From UBA8514 sp034933685 (GTDB taxonomy: Bacteria > Bacillota > Clostridia > Lachnospirales > Anaerotignaceae): 64,000 nucleotides of DNA. The translations under genes were made by a program, and so were the position numbers. Position 1 is the stretch's first letter. Every line of letters begins with the position of its first letter. The stretch spans positions 213,350 to 277,349 of the forward strand of contig JAYFNB010000005.1 of NCBI GenBank assembly GCA_034933685.1, read 5' to 3'. Below the pieces are notes generated by a model that saw only the letters and a program-made list of their open reading frames with translations, had not been told where the DNA came from and made no database searches. This document shows positions 52,719 through 62,241 of the stretch, one piece after another.

Positions 52719-54662
52719 ATGGCTCAAGAAAAAGGAAATTTATCAATTAACAGCGAAAACTTTTTACCAATTATAAAGAAATGGCTTTACACCGATAAAG
52801 ATATTTTCATTAGAGAATTGGTGTCCAACGGCTGTGACGCCGTAACAAAGCTTAAAAAGCTTGTAGGCATAGGCGAGGCAACTGTTGCCGATGACGAGAG
52901 CTATTATATTAATGTAACCGTAGACCCAAAAGCAAAAACCATCACCATTTCTGATAACGGCATTGGTATGACAGATGAGGAAATTAAACAATACATTAAC
53001 CAGATTGCTTTTTCGGGTGCAAGCGATTTTCTTTCAAAATATCAAGATAAGCTGGACGAAAAGGGTGAAATTATTGGTCACTTTGGTCTTGGCTTTTACT
53101 CTGCATTTATGGTTGCTGACCGTGTTGAAATTGACACACTTTCCTTTAAAGAAGGCGCAACTGCCGCAAAATGGATTTGCAATGGCGGTATCGATTACGA
53201 ACTGGATAACGGCACACGCCAAACCCGTGGTACCGACATTATTTTGCACATTGGCGATGACGGTGCAGAATTTTTGGAGCAGGCAACAATATATTCAGCA
53301 TTAAGAAAATACTGTGCATTTATGCCTGTTGAAATTTATTTTGATTTTATTGAAGACAAACCAGAAGAAGAAACGCCTGAGGTTACAGCCGCAAGTGATG
53401 ATACTGTGGAAAATACCGAAGATGGTCAAGAGGAAAAAGCTGAAGAACCTGTTGCTATTAATCAAGTTAACCCATTATGGATGCAACAGCCAAAGGACTT
53501 AACAGACGAAGATTACAAAAAGTTCTACCACGAAGTGTTTACAGATATGAGCGACCCTCTTTTTTGGATTCACTTGAATATGGATTATCCATTTAACTTA
53601 AAGGGTATTTTGTATTTTCCTAGAATTGCAAGCGAAATGGATGCTCTTGAAGGTGAAATTAAGCTTTTCTCTAACCAAGTTTATATTGCAGACAATATTA
53701 AAGAGGTTGTTCCAGAGTACCTGCTTCTTCTTAAAGGCGTTATGGATTGCCCAGACCTTCCTCTTAACGTGTCACGTAGTGCTTTGCAAAACGATGGCTA
53801 TGTATCAAAAATGAGCAGTTACATCACTAAAAAAGTTGCCGACAAGCTTAACAGCATATTTAAAAATGAACGTGAGCAATACGAAGGTTTCTGGAATGAC
53901 ATCAGCATTTTTGTAAAATACGGATGCATGAAAGATGATAAATTCTATGATAAAGTTGCTCCCTCACTTCTTTTTAAAACAACAAATGATGACTACAAAA
54001 CGCTTGAGGAATATCTCGAAGCAAACAAAGAAAAACACGAAAACAAAGTTTTCTATGTTACCGATGAAAATCAGCAGGTTCAGTACGTTAATATGCTAAA
54101 AGAACAAGGTATGGAAGCGGTTATTCTTTCCTCCAGAATAGATTTGAACTTTGTATCCTTCCTTGAATACAAGCATACAAACAAAACTACATTTGCCCGT
54201 GTGGATGCAGATATTTCTGAAACCCTTAAAGATAGTGAAGTTGCAAAAGACGAAACCCTTAACGGCGAGCTTGAAGTACTTTTCCGTGGAACACTGAACG
54301 ACACAACCCTTAAAGTTGAGGCTGAAAGCCTTAAAACCACAACAATTTCTTCCATGATGCTTTTAAGCGAGCATTCACGCCGTATGATTGATATGATGGA
54401 AAACTATAAAGGTCAGCCAGAGCTTTTAAAAATGTTTGGTGATATTAAGCCTGAATATACACTTGTGCTTAACCGCAACAACAACCTTGTTAAAAAACTT
54501 ATTGAGCTTAAAAATTCTGCCGACAATAAGGATTATACCGACCTTATTTGTGCACAGCTTTATGACCTTGCGCTAATTGGACAAAAGGAGCTTGAACCAG
54601 CCCAAATGAGCAAATTTATTGAACGCAGCAACATTATTATGGAAAAAATGCTAGAGAAATAA
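52719..54662 (+). CDS. htpG: Molecular chaperone HtpG (Hsp90)
   Basis: ATP-dependent chaperone. 647 aa. N-terminal GHKL ATPase: IRELVSNGCDAVTK (Asn and Asp at the nucleotide site), ISDNGIGMT, and GHFGLGFYSAF. An acidic linker (about 215-250, EDKPEEETPE...) is longer than in many bacterial HtpG. Middle domain with LPLNVSRSALQND, and a C-terminal dimerisation domain. RBS AGGAGGG before ATG 52719. Control by HrcA through the CIRCE upstream is likely. Confidence 0.96.
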   Translation: MAQEKGNLSINSENFLPIIKKWLYTDKDIFIRELVSNGCDAVTKLKKLVGIGEATVADDESYYINVTVDPKAKTITISDNGIGMTDEEIKQYINQIAFSGASDFLSKYQDKLDEKGEIIGHFGLGFYSAFMVADRVEIDTLSFKEGATAAKWICNGGIDYELDNGTRQTRGTDIILHIGDDGAEFLEQATIYSALRKYCAFMPVEIYFDFIEDKPEEETPEVTAASDDTVENTEDGQEEKAEEPVAINQVNPLWMQQPKDLTDEDYKKFYHEVFTDMSDPLFWIHLNMDYPFNLKGILYFPRIASEMDALEGEIKLFSNQVYIADNIKEVVPEYLLLLKGVMDCPDLPLNVSRSALQNDGYVSKMSSYITKKVADKLNSIFKNEREQYEGFWNDISIFVKYGCMKDDKFYDKVAPSLLFKTTNDDYKTLEEYLEANKEKHENKVFYVTDENQQVQYVNMLKEQGMEAVILSSRIDLNFVSFLEYKHTNKTTFARVDADISETLKDSEVAKDETLNGELEVLFRGTLNDTTLKVEAESLKTTTISSMMLLSEHSRRMIDMMENYKGQPELLKMFGDIKPEYTLVLNRNNNLVKKLIELKNSADNKDYTDLICAQLYDLALIGQKELEPAQMSKFIERSNIIMEKMLEK

Positions 54663-54675
54663 CAATACTACCACT

Positions 54676-54717
54676 AAGACCTAAGACCTTGGGCATTAAC
54701 CCTTTGTCTTAGGTCTT
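54676..54717 (+). terminator. Terminator of htpG
   Basis: Perfect 12-bp stem AAGACCTAAGAC / GTCTTAGGTCTT with an 18-nt loop followed by a T run, 14 bp past the htpG stop. Confidence 0.9.
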
Positions 54718-54774
54718 TTTTCACGCCCTTGAAAATAGAATATTATTAAACAATTCTTATGAGGTGCGTTTATA

Positions 54775-56172
54775 ATGTTATCAAACTGCGCTTATATTAA
54801 AACCGATACCCAAACCTTTTTGGTATACCACCAAAAAAGCAGCCTTTTTTGCTCATGCCCTCCTGCTGCAAAAAACCAAGCTATTTCTTCCAATGCCAGC
54901 AGTTGCTTTTCGGTATGTTTAACACAAAACAGTATACCCTTGCTTTTCCATCGGGACTTAAACAACAGCGCATATCTAACCCGTCTAAGTCCATCTGGAA
55001 AAAATGAAAGCCGCAGCCTTGTGCCTTGCCCTGCATTCACTGCATCCCAAAGCTGTAAATATTGCCAAAGTGATTCCTTGGGGTCATGCTTTTTTTACAC
55101 CTTACCAGTGGAAGGTAAAAAGTATAATACGCTGTATATGGCGGATTTCGAAGCAGAAAATGACACAAAAATAGAAACCTGCCTACCAATGAAAAATGCA
55201 GATTTCTATGTTTTTAACACAACTGTTCCGTGCATATTCTTCCGTACAATACAAAATAGACTTATGATGTGCACTTTTTTAGGCACTTCCCTTTCAACTT
55301 ACCGTCTGTTTCCAATTTCCACCACTGCCGACAACATAACAGATATATCCTGCCTGTGGTACAATAAGCGCCTGCATATTGTATACACTATTGCCGAAGG
55401 TACTTCTACATATTTAATGCACAAATATTTTGAAAACAACACACTATCTACAGGAAAAATACTTTGGAGTGGTAAAAAAAGTGACTGCTGCATAGTATTT
55501 GCCGTGAAAGATAATATTTTTGCCTTTACCCTTGCTGGCAACACTGCACACTATGCCTTTTCACAAAATAACGGCACTTCATTTTTTAATGCCGCAAGAT
55601 ATTTTAAGCCTGTGGAAGCAACTTCAAAAGCACAATACATGAGCGCTGGTACTAAAAACTATATAGCACAGGAAATTTTGCTTGGGGAAGAAAACAAAGC
55701 ACTTCTGGCACAAGACTTTTGCCCGCCGCCTGCTGTTAAACCAACAGATTTCACATCTACTGAAGAATACCTTCGCCTTAGAAACAAAGTGATACAATAC
55801 CAAAACCAATTGAAGGAGAAAAATTCTCAAGTTTCTGAAATATCAAAATCTGTAAGCACTACCCAACAACAAAACTCCATGCTTATGTACCAACTTCGGA
55901 CAAAATTTGAGGAGCTTCAAAAAGAGAAAATTGAACTAATGGAAAAAAATTCTGAACTTTCCGATGCTCTTTCACAGGCAAACGAAGGCCTTATTACTCT
56001 GCAAAATAAATTAGAAGATAATCATAAAAAATACAAAGACCTTGAAAATAAGTACAACACCCTTAACTCTGGCATATCCCGTATGTCGGAAGAAAACAGC
56101 ACTCTAAAGAAAGCAAAAAGTATTTTAGAAGAAGAATTATACAGGGTTAATAACCCAGAGCTTCTTGAATAA
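54775..56172 (+). CDS. Unknown protein: Cys-rich beta region plus C-terminal coiled coil
   Basis: 465 aa; no family recognised. Residues 1-300 look like a beta-rich, possibly propeller-like region (repeated patterns such as LHIVYTIAEGTSTYLMHKY and IFAFTLAGN) with many cysteines. Residues about 325-460 form a long charged coiled coil (EYLRLRNKVIQYQNQLKEK ... ENSTLKKAKSILEEELY). No signal peptide is evident. RBS GAGGTG before ATG 54775. It stands alone between the htpG terminator and repeat copy E. A structural or spore-related role is a guess. Confidence 0.8.
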   Translation: MLSNCAYIKTDTQTFLVYHQKSSLFCSCPPAAKNQAISSNASSCFSVCLTQNSIPLLFHRDLNNSAYLTRLSPSGKNESRSLVPCPAFTASQSCKYCQSDSLGSCFFYTLPVEGKKYNTLYMADFEAENDTKIETCLPMKNADFYVFNTTVPCIFFRTIQNRLMMCTFLGTSLSTYRLFPISTTADNITDISCLWYNKRLHIVYTIAEGTSTYLMHKYFENNTLSTGKILWSGKKSDCCIVFAVKDNIFAFTLAGNTAHYAFSQNNGTSFFNAARYFKPVEATSKAQYMSAGTKNYIAQEILLGEENKALLAQDFCPPPAVKPTDFTSTEEYLRLRNKVIQYQNQLKEKNSQVSEISKSVSTTQQQNSMLMYQLRTKFEELQKEKIELMEKNSELSDALSQANEGLITLQNKLEDNHKKYKDLENKYNTLNSGISRMSEENSTLKKAKSILEEELYRVNNPELLE

Positions 56173-56184
56173 CTTGAATGCAAA

Positions 56185-56332
56185 GTCAAACCCTTAAGGG
56201 CTTTGCCCTCAAACACCCACAAGGGTTTCACCCTTGACCCTTCTAAAACCGCATTAATATGCGGTTTTAATAAAGTTTTTGGTCTTGCTTTTTTCAAAAA
56301 GTAAGTGGGTTTGGGCAACGCCCAAGGTTTTT
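56185..56332 (-). repeat. Modular hairpin repeat, copy E (reverse orientation, well preserved)
   Basis: About 148 bp between convergent genes, ending 2 bp from the stop of the next minus-strand gene. All five hairpins can be drawn: GAGGGC/GCCCTC-type hairpin 5, hairpin 4 (AAGGGTTTCACCCTT), hairpin 3 (AAAACCGCATTA/TATGCGGTTTT), hairpin 2 (CTTGCTTTTTT/AAAAAGTAAG) and hairpin 1 (TTGGGC/GCCCAA). It may serve as the terminator for both neighbours. Confidence 0.92.
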
Positions 56333-56333
56333 A

Positions 56334-56684
56334 TCATTTCATTTTCTCCTCAAAATAATCACACACAAAATCTATTAAATCAGTACAGTCACTGCGCTCC
56401 TTAGCAAGTGACATGCAATTAATGGAGCAAAATCTGCATTGAAAACAAGACATTAACTTCATTCTTTCACTGTATGCCTCTTCATCTTCATACAGCAACC
56501 CTATAATCATTATTCCAGCCACCAATGCGCTGCACATTCCACCTATTCCAAAACCGTTGTTAATTGCATTTGCAGAGCTTATAACCTCATTGGTAACGTA
56601 TCCGTACTTGTCACGGAAAGCCATCAGTATGCTCCGGCTGCATCCTAGCCCTTCGTTGTAATATTTTTCGGCTATTTCTTTCAT
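56334..56684 (-). CDS. C_GCAxxG_C_C family protein (putative redox protein)
   Basis: 116 aa. A Cys early in GLGCSRS, NNGFGIGGMCSALVAG (a variant of the GCAxxG box), and a final cluster CFQCRFCSINC plus SDCTD place it in the Cys-rich C_GCAxxG_C_C family, sometimes found near redox or flavin enzymes. ATG 56684 is taken for its RBS GAAGGGG; the frame is open 11 codons more. Function unproven. It precedes no other gene on its transcript before the repeat. Confidence 0.85.
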   Translation of the reverse strand: MKEIAEKYYNEGLGCSRSILMAFRDKYGYVTNEVISSANAINNGFGIGGMCSALVAGIMIIGLLYEDEEAYSERMKLMSCFQCRFCSINCMSLAKERSDCTDLIDFVCDYFEEKMK

Positions 56685-56758
56685 AAAAAAAGCACCCCTT
56701 CTACCTATAATAAGCAAAAAGGGTACATGTTGTTACAAAGTATATAAAGTATATTTAG

Positions 56759-57202
56759 TTACATTAAATCTGGGTCAGGCGACGTAATTCTTGCCGCAAT
56801 TGGCCTATATTTTTTTGCTTCCCAGCGGTGTTCCTGACTTCTTATCCATAAATATGCAACACCTGTAAAAACAAGCCCAATTAAAAAGCTTGGTAAGTCC
56901 GGATTTGTTAACGGCATAAACCTTGGCATAATTACAAAATAACTCAATAAAATACCTGCCAAAAACGCCAAAAGCGGTATTCCATACATTATCATTACCG
57001 CAAAGAAGAACCCGTTCTCTGTAAGCTCCAGTTCAACCCAATCGCCTACCTGTGCGTTGCATTGATTGTCTGCCTCCATTATCATTTCCTTTTCGCTCAT
57101 TCCTGCTATACATGCCCTACACTTTGCACATGCCTCTGTTCTTGTCATTTTAATAACCACAAGGTCATTTTTAATCCCTGTCACTATTCCTTTTTCTGCC
57201 AT
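56759..57202 (-). CDS. RseC/MucC-like SoxR-reducing family membrane protein
   Basis: 147 aa. A cytoplasmic N-terminal part with CAKCRACIAG (Cys-rich motif of RseC) and GDWVELELTENGFF, followed by two membrane helices (about 70-95 and 100-122). Relatives act in the reduction of SoxR or envelope stress control, often with Rnf genes; neither is nearby here. RBS GGAGGGG before ATG 57202. Overlaps tcdA by 19 bp. Confidence 0.87.
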   Translation of the reverse strand: MAEKGIVTGIKNDLVVIKMTRTEACAKCRACIAGMSEKEMIMEADNQCNAQVGDWVELELTENGFFFAVMIMYGIPLLAFLAGILLSYFVIMPRFMPLTNPDLPSFLIGLVFTGVAYLWIRSQEHRWEAKKYRPIAARITSPDPDLM

Positions 57203-57933
57203 TTTTCTTTCCCCTCCAGCAAATCTTTAACAACCTCTGACGCAATAATAAGCCCTGCCGCCGACGGCACAAAGGAAATACTGCCTGGTGTACGCCTTTT
57301 GTTGGTGCTTTCGCCCATAGCAATAAGTTCTTCCTCGCTTAACCTGCATTCAAGAGGTAATTCTTTTGAATAAACTACCTTTAGTTTTTTTACTCCTCGT
57401 TCCTTTAGCTCTTTGCGCATAACCTTTGCCAGTGGACAGACCGAAGTTTTATAAATATCCGCCACCATAAGCTGTGTTGGGTTAAGCTTGTTGCCAGTAC
57501 CCATAGACGACATAATAGGTATTCCCATTTTTTCAGCGTCCATAACCAACTGAATTTTTGCCGTTACAGTGTCAATTGCATCCACTATGTAGCTTGTATC
57601 TTTATCTATTATACCACTAATTCCAGGTAAATAGAAAGTATTATGCACTTTAATATTGCAATTTGGGTTTATAGATAAAATTCTATTCCTCATTGCTTCT
57701 GTTTTAGCCATACCAATTGTATTTTGGGTGGCTATAACCTGCCTGTTTAGATTAGATATGCTAACGGTGTCGTTATCCACCAAAATAAGGCTGCCTATTC
57801 CTGCCCTAGCCAGTGCCTCGCACACAAAACCGCCAACGCCGCCAATGCCAAAAACGGTAACTTTGCTGTTTGCTAACTTTTCTAACCCTTCACTGCCAAT
57901 AAGCATTTGGGTACGTATAAATCTGTTGTCCAT
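57184..57933 (-). CDS. tcdA: tRNA threonylcarbamoyladenosine dehydratase
   Basis: E1-like ATP-dependent enzyme that cyclises t6A to ct6A in ANN-reading tRNAs. 249 aa. Nucleotide-binding VFGIGGVGGFVCEALARAG near the N terminus, the DNDTVSISNLNRQ motif, DAIDTVTAKIQL, and the C-terminal PGSISFVPSAAGLI. Three possible starts lie within 9 bp; ATG 57933 has AGGTG at a usable distance. Its stop lies inside the RseC-like gene. Confidence 0.93.
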   Translation of the reverse strand: MDNRFIRTQMLIGSEGLEKLANSKVTVFGIGGVGGFVCEALARAGIGSLILVDNDTVSISNLNRQVIATQNTIGMAKTEAMRNRILSINPNCNIKVHNTFYLPGISGIIDKDTSYIVDAIDTVTAKIQLVMDAEKMGIPIMSSMGTGNKLNPTQLMVADIYKTSVCPLAKVMRKELKERGVKKLKVVYSKELPLECRLSEEELIAMGESTNKRRTPGSISFVPSAAGLIIASEVVKDLLEGKEKWQKKE

Positions 57934-57964
57934 TTCCATCACCTAAAGTAATTATAAAGCTTTT

Positions 57965-59116
57965 TTATCTATTTGCAATAGTGTTGTTTTTTCGCCGTTC
58001 ATAAGCCCTGTCTGAATACAGCTTAACAAGGGCAGTTATTGGCACTGCAACAATCATTCCCCATAAACCAAAAAGCCTTCCGAAAAACACCAATGAAAGT
58101 ATAACCAACACAGGGTGAAGCTTCACACTTCGCCCAACAACCCTTGGCACAATAATCATACTGTCTATCTGCTGAAGAATAATAATTATAATTGCCGCAT
58201 ACACAGCTTTTATTGGTGCACCGCTAACTAGCCCCATCATAACCGAAAGCACAAAAGCAACCACTGCTCCTACATACGGAATTAAATTAGAAAAGCCTGA
58301 AATAATTCCAATCAAAACAGCAAATTTTATACCTGCCGCCCAAAAAGAAATAATAATAAGCGTTGCCATAATAAATGCGTCAATAATTTGCCCCGTTACA
58401 TACCCGCTGAAAACCGTATTTGCATCAGCTAAAAAGGTTTCAATGTGGCAACTAACTTTATTAGGCAAAAATACTCTCATGGTATCTTTAAGCCTGTAAA
58501 TCATTCTATCTTTCTCTACAAGAAAATAGAAAGCCGCAACAAGACCAATGGCTAAATTAAGCGCCACACTGCCTACGGATGTAACCGACCCTGCCACCGT
58601 TACCACCATATCTTTTACCCATATAGTAACATTTACAATTGCTCCGTTTATAATTCCATTAATACTGCTTAAAACACCCATTTCGCTAAGCGCCTTCTGA
58701 AGTGTAAGAAGCAAATCGCTAAGCTCCTGAATATATTTGTTAAGCGCGTCTGCAACCTGACTCACGTCCGTTGCCCCTAAATGGGTTACCGCCATGCTTA
58801 TTCCGAACCCAAGCACCGCAAATATAATAATATAGGTAACAGCAGTTCCTTTGGTTCGTTTAGCAAAACAGTGCCTCTTAGGTTTTTTGTTTAACCGTTT
58901 GTCAAAAAACTCTACCATTGGGTCAAATAAAAATGCCAATACAATGCCAATAATTAAAGGAGCTGCCACGTCAACAAGCCTGCCAAAAAACACCCCAACA
59001 GCCGAAGCCACAGTTCCAATTTTCGCCATAACAATAATTGCAGCAAAAACTATTAACACTGTAACGACTACATGAAATGAAATTTTAACATACTTCCTGT
59101 CCCATGGCAGCTTCAT
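57965..59116 (-). CDS. AI-2E family transporter
   Basis: 383 aa, about eight membrane helices. The family segment GFSNLIPYVGAVVAFV and a hydrophobic repeat pattern fit the AI-2E/TqsA/PerM superfamily; substrate is uncertain (some members are ion antiporters, some export signals). ATG 59116 is used because AAGGTGA lies 9 nt ahead; an in-frame GTG upstream overlaps that RBS. It follows pepD by 14 bp, likely co-transcribed. Confidence 0.9.
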   Translation of the reverse strand: MKLPWDRKYVKISFHVVVTVLIVFAAIIVMAKIGTVASAVGVFFGRLVDVAAPLIIGIVLAFLFDPMVEFFDKRLNKKPKRHCFAKRTKGTAVTYIIIFAVLGFGISMAVTHLGATDVSQVADALNKYIQELSDLLLTLQKALSEMGVLSSINGIINGAIVNVTIWVKDMVVTVAGSVTSVGSVALNLAIGLVAAFYFLVEKDRMIYRLKDTMRVFLPNKVSCHIETFLADANTVFSGYVTGQIIDAFIMATLIIISFWAAGIKFAVLIGIISGFSNLIPYVGAVVAFVLSVMMGLVSGAPIKAVYAAIIIIILQQIDSMIIVPRVVGRSVKLHPVLVILSLVFFGRLFGLWGMIVAVPITALVKLYSDRAYERRKNNTIANR

Positions 59117-59130
59117 TAAAAAAATCACCT

Positions 59131-60585
59131 TTATCTTAAATTTTTAAGTATCTCTTTCAAATAATCCCAAGTGTGCTTTGTAGAAGAAATGCTTAATCTT
59201 TCGTCTGGAGTATGCACATCTGCCATTTCTGGCCCAATGGATACCATATCGCACCCTTCAAGGTTTTCACTGAAAATTCCGCACTCAAGCCCTGCATGAA
59301 TAGCATCAATTTTAGCTTCCTTGCCAAACATATTTCTATAGGTATTACTTAGAACTTCTCTAAGCCTAGAGTTTGGATTGTATTCCCATGCTGGATACGG
59401 AAATCTTGTACTAAATTCTGCCCCTGTTAGCATTGCAATGGTTTTCATTTCATCACAAATCAACTGTTTCCTTGTGGCAACTGAACTTCTTGTGGCACAC
59501 GTAAAAGTAATTTTATCATGTGAAGTGCGCACAATACCAATATTATTGGAACTTTCAACAAGCCCTTCAATATCCACACTAAATGCCTTAACTCCGTAAG
59601 GAATTAACATAAGCACTGCAATTGCCCTTTGGGCTGTAACTACTGAAAACACACGCTTTGGTACAGTTTCCAGTTTTTCTACTGTAACTAAAATCCCCTC
59701 TTCAATGCCGCGGTATTCTTTTGTGCACATTTCATTAAAGGCTTGGCATAATCCTTCCACAATTCCGCAGTCTTTATCCCCACAGCTTATAACTGTTTCT
59801 GCCTCACGTGGTATGGCATTATCCATGTTTCCGCCATTAATTTCTGTAATTTTAATATTTGCCTCTTCTAAAAGGCCGTTTAGAAGTCTGCCTAAAAGCT
59901 TGTTGGCATTTGCCCTTTGCAAATGAATATCCGAACCTGAATGACCGCCTTTTAATCCTTTAACTGTTATTTTAAATGCAGTTTGACCTTCTCTTTGAAG
60001 TTCCCAAACAACAGGTACAGAAATTTTTGCCCTTAATCCGCCAGCACAACAGGTAAGAATATGCCCTTCTTCCTCGCTGTCCAAATTTATTAGCTGTCTT
60101 CCTTTTAAAATGCTGTAATCAAGTTTTCTTGCACCGTTCATTCCTGCTTCTTCATCAGAAGTAAATACTGCCTCAATTGGCGGATGTGCAAGGGTTTTGC
60201 TTTTTAACACTGCAAGCATATAGGCAACTGCAATGCCGTTATCTGCGCCAAGAGTTGTTCCATCTGCCGTTATAAAATCCCCATCAATTTTAAGTTTAAT
60301 AGGGTCTTTCATAAAATCGTGGGTAACATTAGCATTTTTTTCGCACACCATATCTATATGTCCCTGTAAAATTACAGGTTCAGAATTTTCGTAACCTTCT
60401 GTTCCGTTTTTCTTTACCACAACGTTGTGTGCTTCATCTTGATACACAAAAAAGCCCTCTGTTTTTGCAATGTCTGCTATATAGTCACTAATAGCTTTTT
60501 CGTTACTGCTTCCACGAGGAATTTTGCTTATCTCTTCAAATATTTCAAGTACCTCTTTTGGTTCAAGTCCTTTTAACACATTCAT
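59131..60585 (-). CDS. pepD: Aminoacyl-histidine dipeptidase (M20C, PepD)
   Basis: Zinc dipeptidase that hydrolyses Xaa-His and other dipeptides in the cytoplasm. 484 aa. Metal-site motifs: QGHIDMVCEK (His-Asp), GADNGIAVAYM, TSDEEAGMNGA (Glu-Glu), LNLDSEEEG-like (INLDSEEEG), and HAGLECGIF near the C terminus. RBS AAGGGAGAG before ATG 60585. It leads the AI-2E gene. Confidence 0.95.
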   Translation of the reverse strand: MNVLKGLEPKEVLEIFEEISKIPRGSSNEKAISDYIADIAKTEGFFVYQDEAHNVVVKKNGTEGYENSEPVILQGHIDMVCEKNANVTHDFMKDPIKLKIDGDFITADGTTLGADNGIAVAYMLAVLKSKTLAHPPIEAVFTSDEEAGMNGARKLDYSILKGRQLINLDSEEEGHILTCCAGGLRAKISVPVVWELQREGQTAFKITVKGLKGGHSGSDIHLQRANANKLLGRLLNGLLEEANIKITEINGGNMDNAIPREAETVISCGDKDCGIVEGLCQAFNEMCTKEYRGIEEGILVTVEKLETVPKRVFSVVTAQRAIAVLMLIPYGVKAFSVDIEGLVESSNNIGIVRTSHDKITFTCATRSSVATRKQLICDEMKTIAMLTGAEFSTRFPYPAWEYNPNSRLREVLSNTYRNMFGKEAKIDAIHAGLECGIFSENLEGCDMVSIGPEMADVHTPDERLSISSTKHTWDYLKEILKNLR

Positions 60586-60658
60586 CGTAATCTCTCCCTT
60601 ACCATATAATATCCATGTTTAGCCATATGTATTCATACATAAAATGCCCAGACTAATG

Positions 60659-60740
60659 AAAAACCTTGGGCATTGCCCAAACCCACTTGCTTTTTTAAAA
60701 AAGCAAGACGAAAACTTTTATTAAAACCGCATATTCATGC
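60659..60740 (+). repeat. Modular hairpin repeat, copy F (truncated)
   Basis: About 82 bp with the left end AAAAACCTTGGGC, hairpin 1 (TTGGGC/GCCCAA) and hairpin 2 (CTTGCTTTTTT/AAAAAAGCAAG) intact. Hairpin 3 is broken after AAAACCGCAT, and hairpins 4-5 are missing. It lies upstream of pepD and downstream of the long terminator hairpin of the PFL gene. Confidence 0.85.
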
Positions 60741-60756
60741 ATTTCCCTAAAGAAAA

Positions 60757-60828
60757 ACCGTGGCACACTGCTGTTCCACCCTTGCAACCCTTTTAAAATG
60801 GCATAGGTGTGGGGCAGTGCACCACGGT
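60757..60828 (-). terminator. Long terminator hairpin after the PFL gene
   Basis: ACCGTGG-CA-CACTGC pairs with GCAGTG-CA-CCACGGT (13 pairs around a symmetric CA/CA loop), extended by CCAC/GTGG, loop about 29 nt. The minus strand continues as CGGTTTTTCTTTAG. Its minus-strand start, AAGACCGTGG, is shared with the hairpin at 11216-11319. Confidence 0.8.
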
Positions 60829-60863
60829 CTTATATTATAATTCTTCTATTCTTTTATAAGTTT

Positions 60864-62222
60864 TTAGTTCTTAAAGCTGTGTATAGGTGCAGGTATTCTT
60901 CCGCCACGGTTAATAAAATCTGCACAGCTGAACTTGTTTACAGGCATAATTGGCGCATAGCCAAGCAAACCACCAAATTCAACCGTTTCGCCAACGCCCT
61001 TGCCAATAACAGGTATTAAACGAACTGCCGTTGTTTTGTTGTTAATCATACCAATTGCCGCTTCATCTGCAATAATACCAGATATAGTTGTTGCTGGTGT
61101 ATCTCCAGGTATTGCAATCATATCCAATCCAACAGAGCATACGCAGGTCATTGCCTCAAGCTTTTCTAAGGTAAGCGCTCCGCATTTTGCGGCTTCAATC
61201 ATTCCGTTGTCTTCACTTACAGGTATAAACGCACCGCTTAAACCGCCAACATAACTGCTTGCCATAACGCCACCTTTTTTAACATTGTCGTTAAGCATAG
61301 CAAGTGCCGCTGTAGTACCAGGTGCACCAGCCTCCTGTAAGCCCATTTCCTGAAAGATTTCTGCAATGCTATCGCCAATTGCAGGGGTTGGGGCAAGGGA
61401 TAAGTCGATTATACCAAAAGGAACATTAAGGCGTTTTGACGCTTCCTGTGCCACAAGCTGACCAACACGGGTAATTTTAAATGCAGTTCTTTTAATAGTT
61501 TCACATAAGGTTTCAAAATCCTCACCACGGCACTCTTCAAGAGCCTTTTTAACAACACCAGGTCCGCTTACACCTACGTTTATAACACAGTCTTTTTCAC
61601 CAACACCATGGAACGCACCTGCCATAAATGGGTTGTCCTCAACAGCATTGCAGAAAACAACAAGCTTTGCACAACCAAGACAGTTGTTATCCTTGCTTGC
61701 ATGTGCTGTTTCAAGTATAATTTCGCCCATGCGTTTAACTGCATCCATGTCCAAACCATTGCGTGATGTACCAATGTTTACAGATGAACAAACAACGTCT
61801 GTTTCGCTAAGTGCCTGTGGAATAGAGTTAATAAGTGCTAAATCGCTTGGTGTACAGCCCTTATGCACAAGTGCTGAAAACCCACCAATAAAATTAACAC
61901 CAACAGCCTTTGCCGCTTTGTCCAAAGTTTTTGCAATAGACACATAATTTGTTTCTTTACAGCCAGCCGCCGCAATAGCAATTGGTGTAACAGATATACG
62001 CTTGTTTACAATTGGAATACCAAACTGCTTTTCAAGGTCATTGCCAACCCTAACCAAGTCTTTAGCGCATGTAGTAATTTTGTTATATATTTTTTCGTTG
62101 AATTTATTAATATCTGCGTCTGCACAGTCTAAAAGGCTTATACCCATAGTAATTGTTCTAACGTCCAAATTAGCTTCTTTAATCATTTTATTTGTTTCTA
62201 AAATTTCTCTCTTGGAAATCAT
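60864..62222 (-). CDS. PFL family protein (UPF0210/DUF711)
   Basis: 452 aa, the standard length for this family, which has a fold related to pyruvate formate-lyase-like proteins but no glycyl-radical motif. MISKREILETNKMIKEANLD and VRTITMGISLLDCAD at the N terminus, and FIPVSEDNGMIEAA near the C terminus, are typical. ATG 62222 has CAGGAGG ahead; the open frame 25 codons further is not used. It follows an ACT-domain gene by 19 bp, a pair conserved across Firmicutes. Biochemical role unknown. Confidence 0.92.
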   Translation of the reverse strand: MISKREILETNKMIKEANLDVRTITMGISLLDCADADINKFNEKIYNKITTCAKDLVRVGNDLEKQFGIPIVNKRISVTPIAIAAAGCKETNYVSIAKTLDKAAKAVGVNFIGGFSALVHKGCTPSDLALINSIPQALSETDVVCSSVNIGTSRNGLDMDAVKRMGEIILETAHASKDNNCLGCAKLVVFCNAVEDNPFMAGAFHGVGEKDCVINVGVSGPGVVKKALEECRGEDFETLCETIKRTAFKITRVGQLVAQEASKRLNVPFGIIDLSLAPTPAIGDSIAEIFQEMGLQEAGAPGTTAALAMLNDNVKKGGVMASSYVGGLSGAFIPVSEDNGMIEAAKCGALTLEKLEAMTCVCSVGLDMIAIPGDTPATTISGIIADEAAIGMINNKTTAVRLIPVIGKGVGETVEFGGLLGYAPIMPVNKFSCADFINRGGRIPAPIHSFKN

Positions 62223-62241
62223 TGCGTCGTTCCTCCTGTTT

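Noticed and set aside
54688..54706. Partial copy of the hairpin element inside the htpG terminator loop
   Set aside because: Only about 10 bases (CCTTGGGCAT) match hairpin 1; too short to separate from chance.
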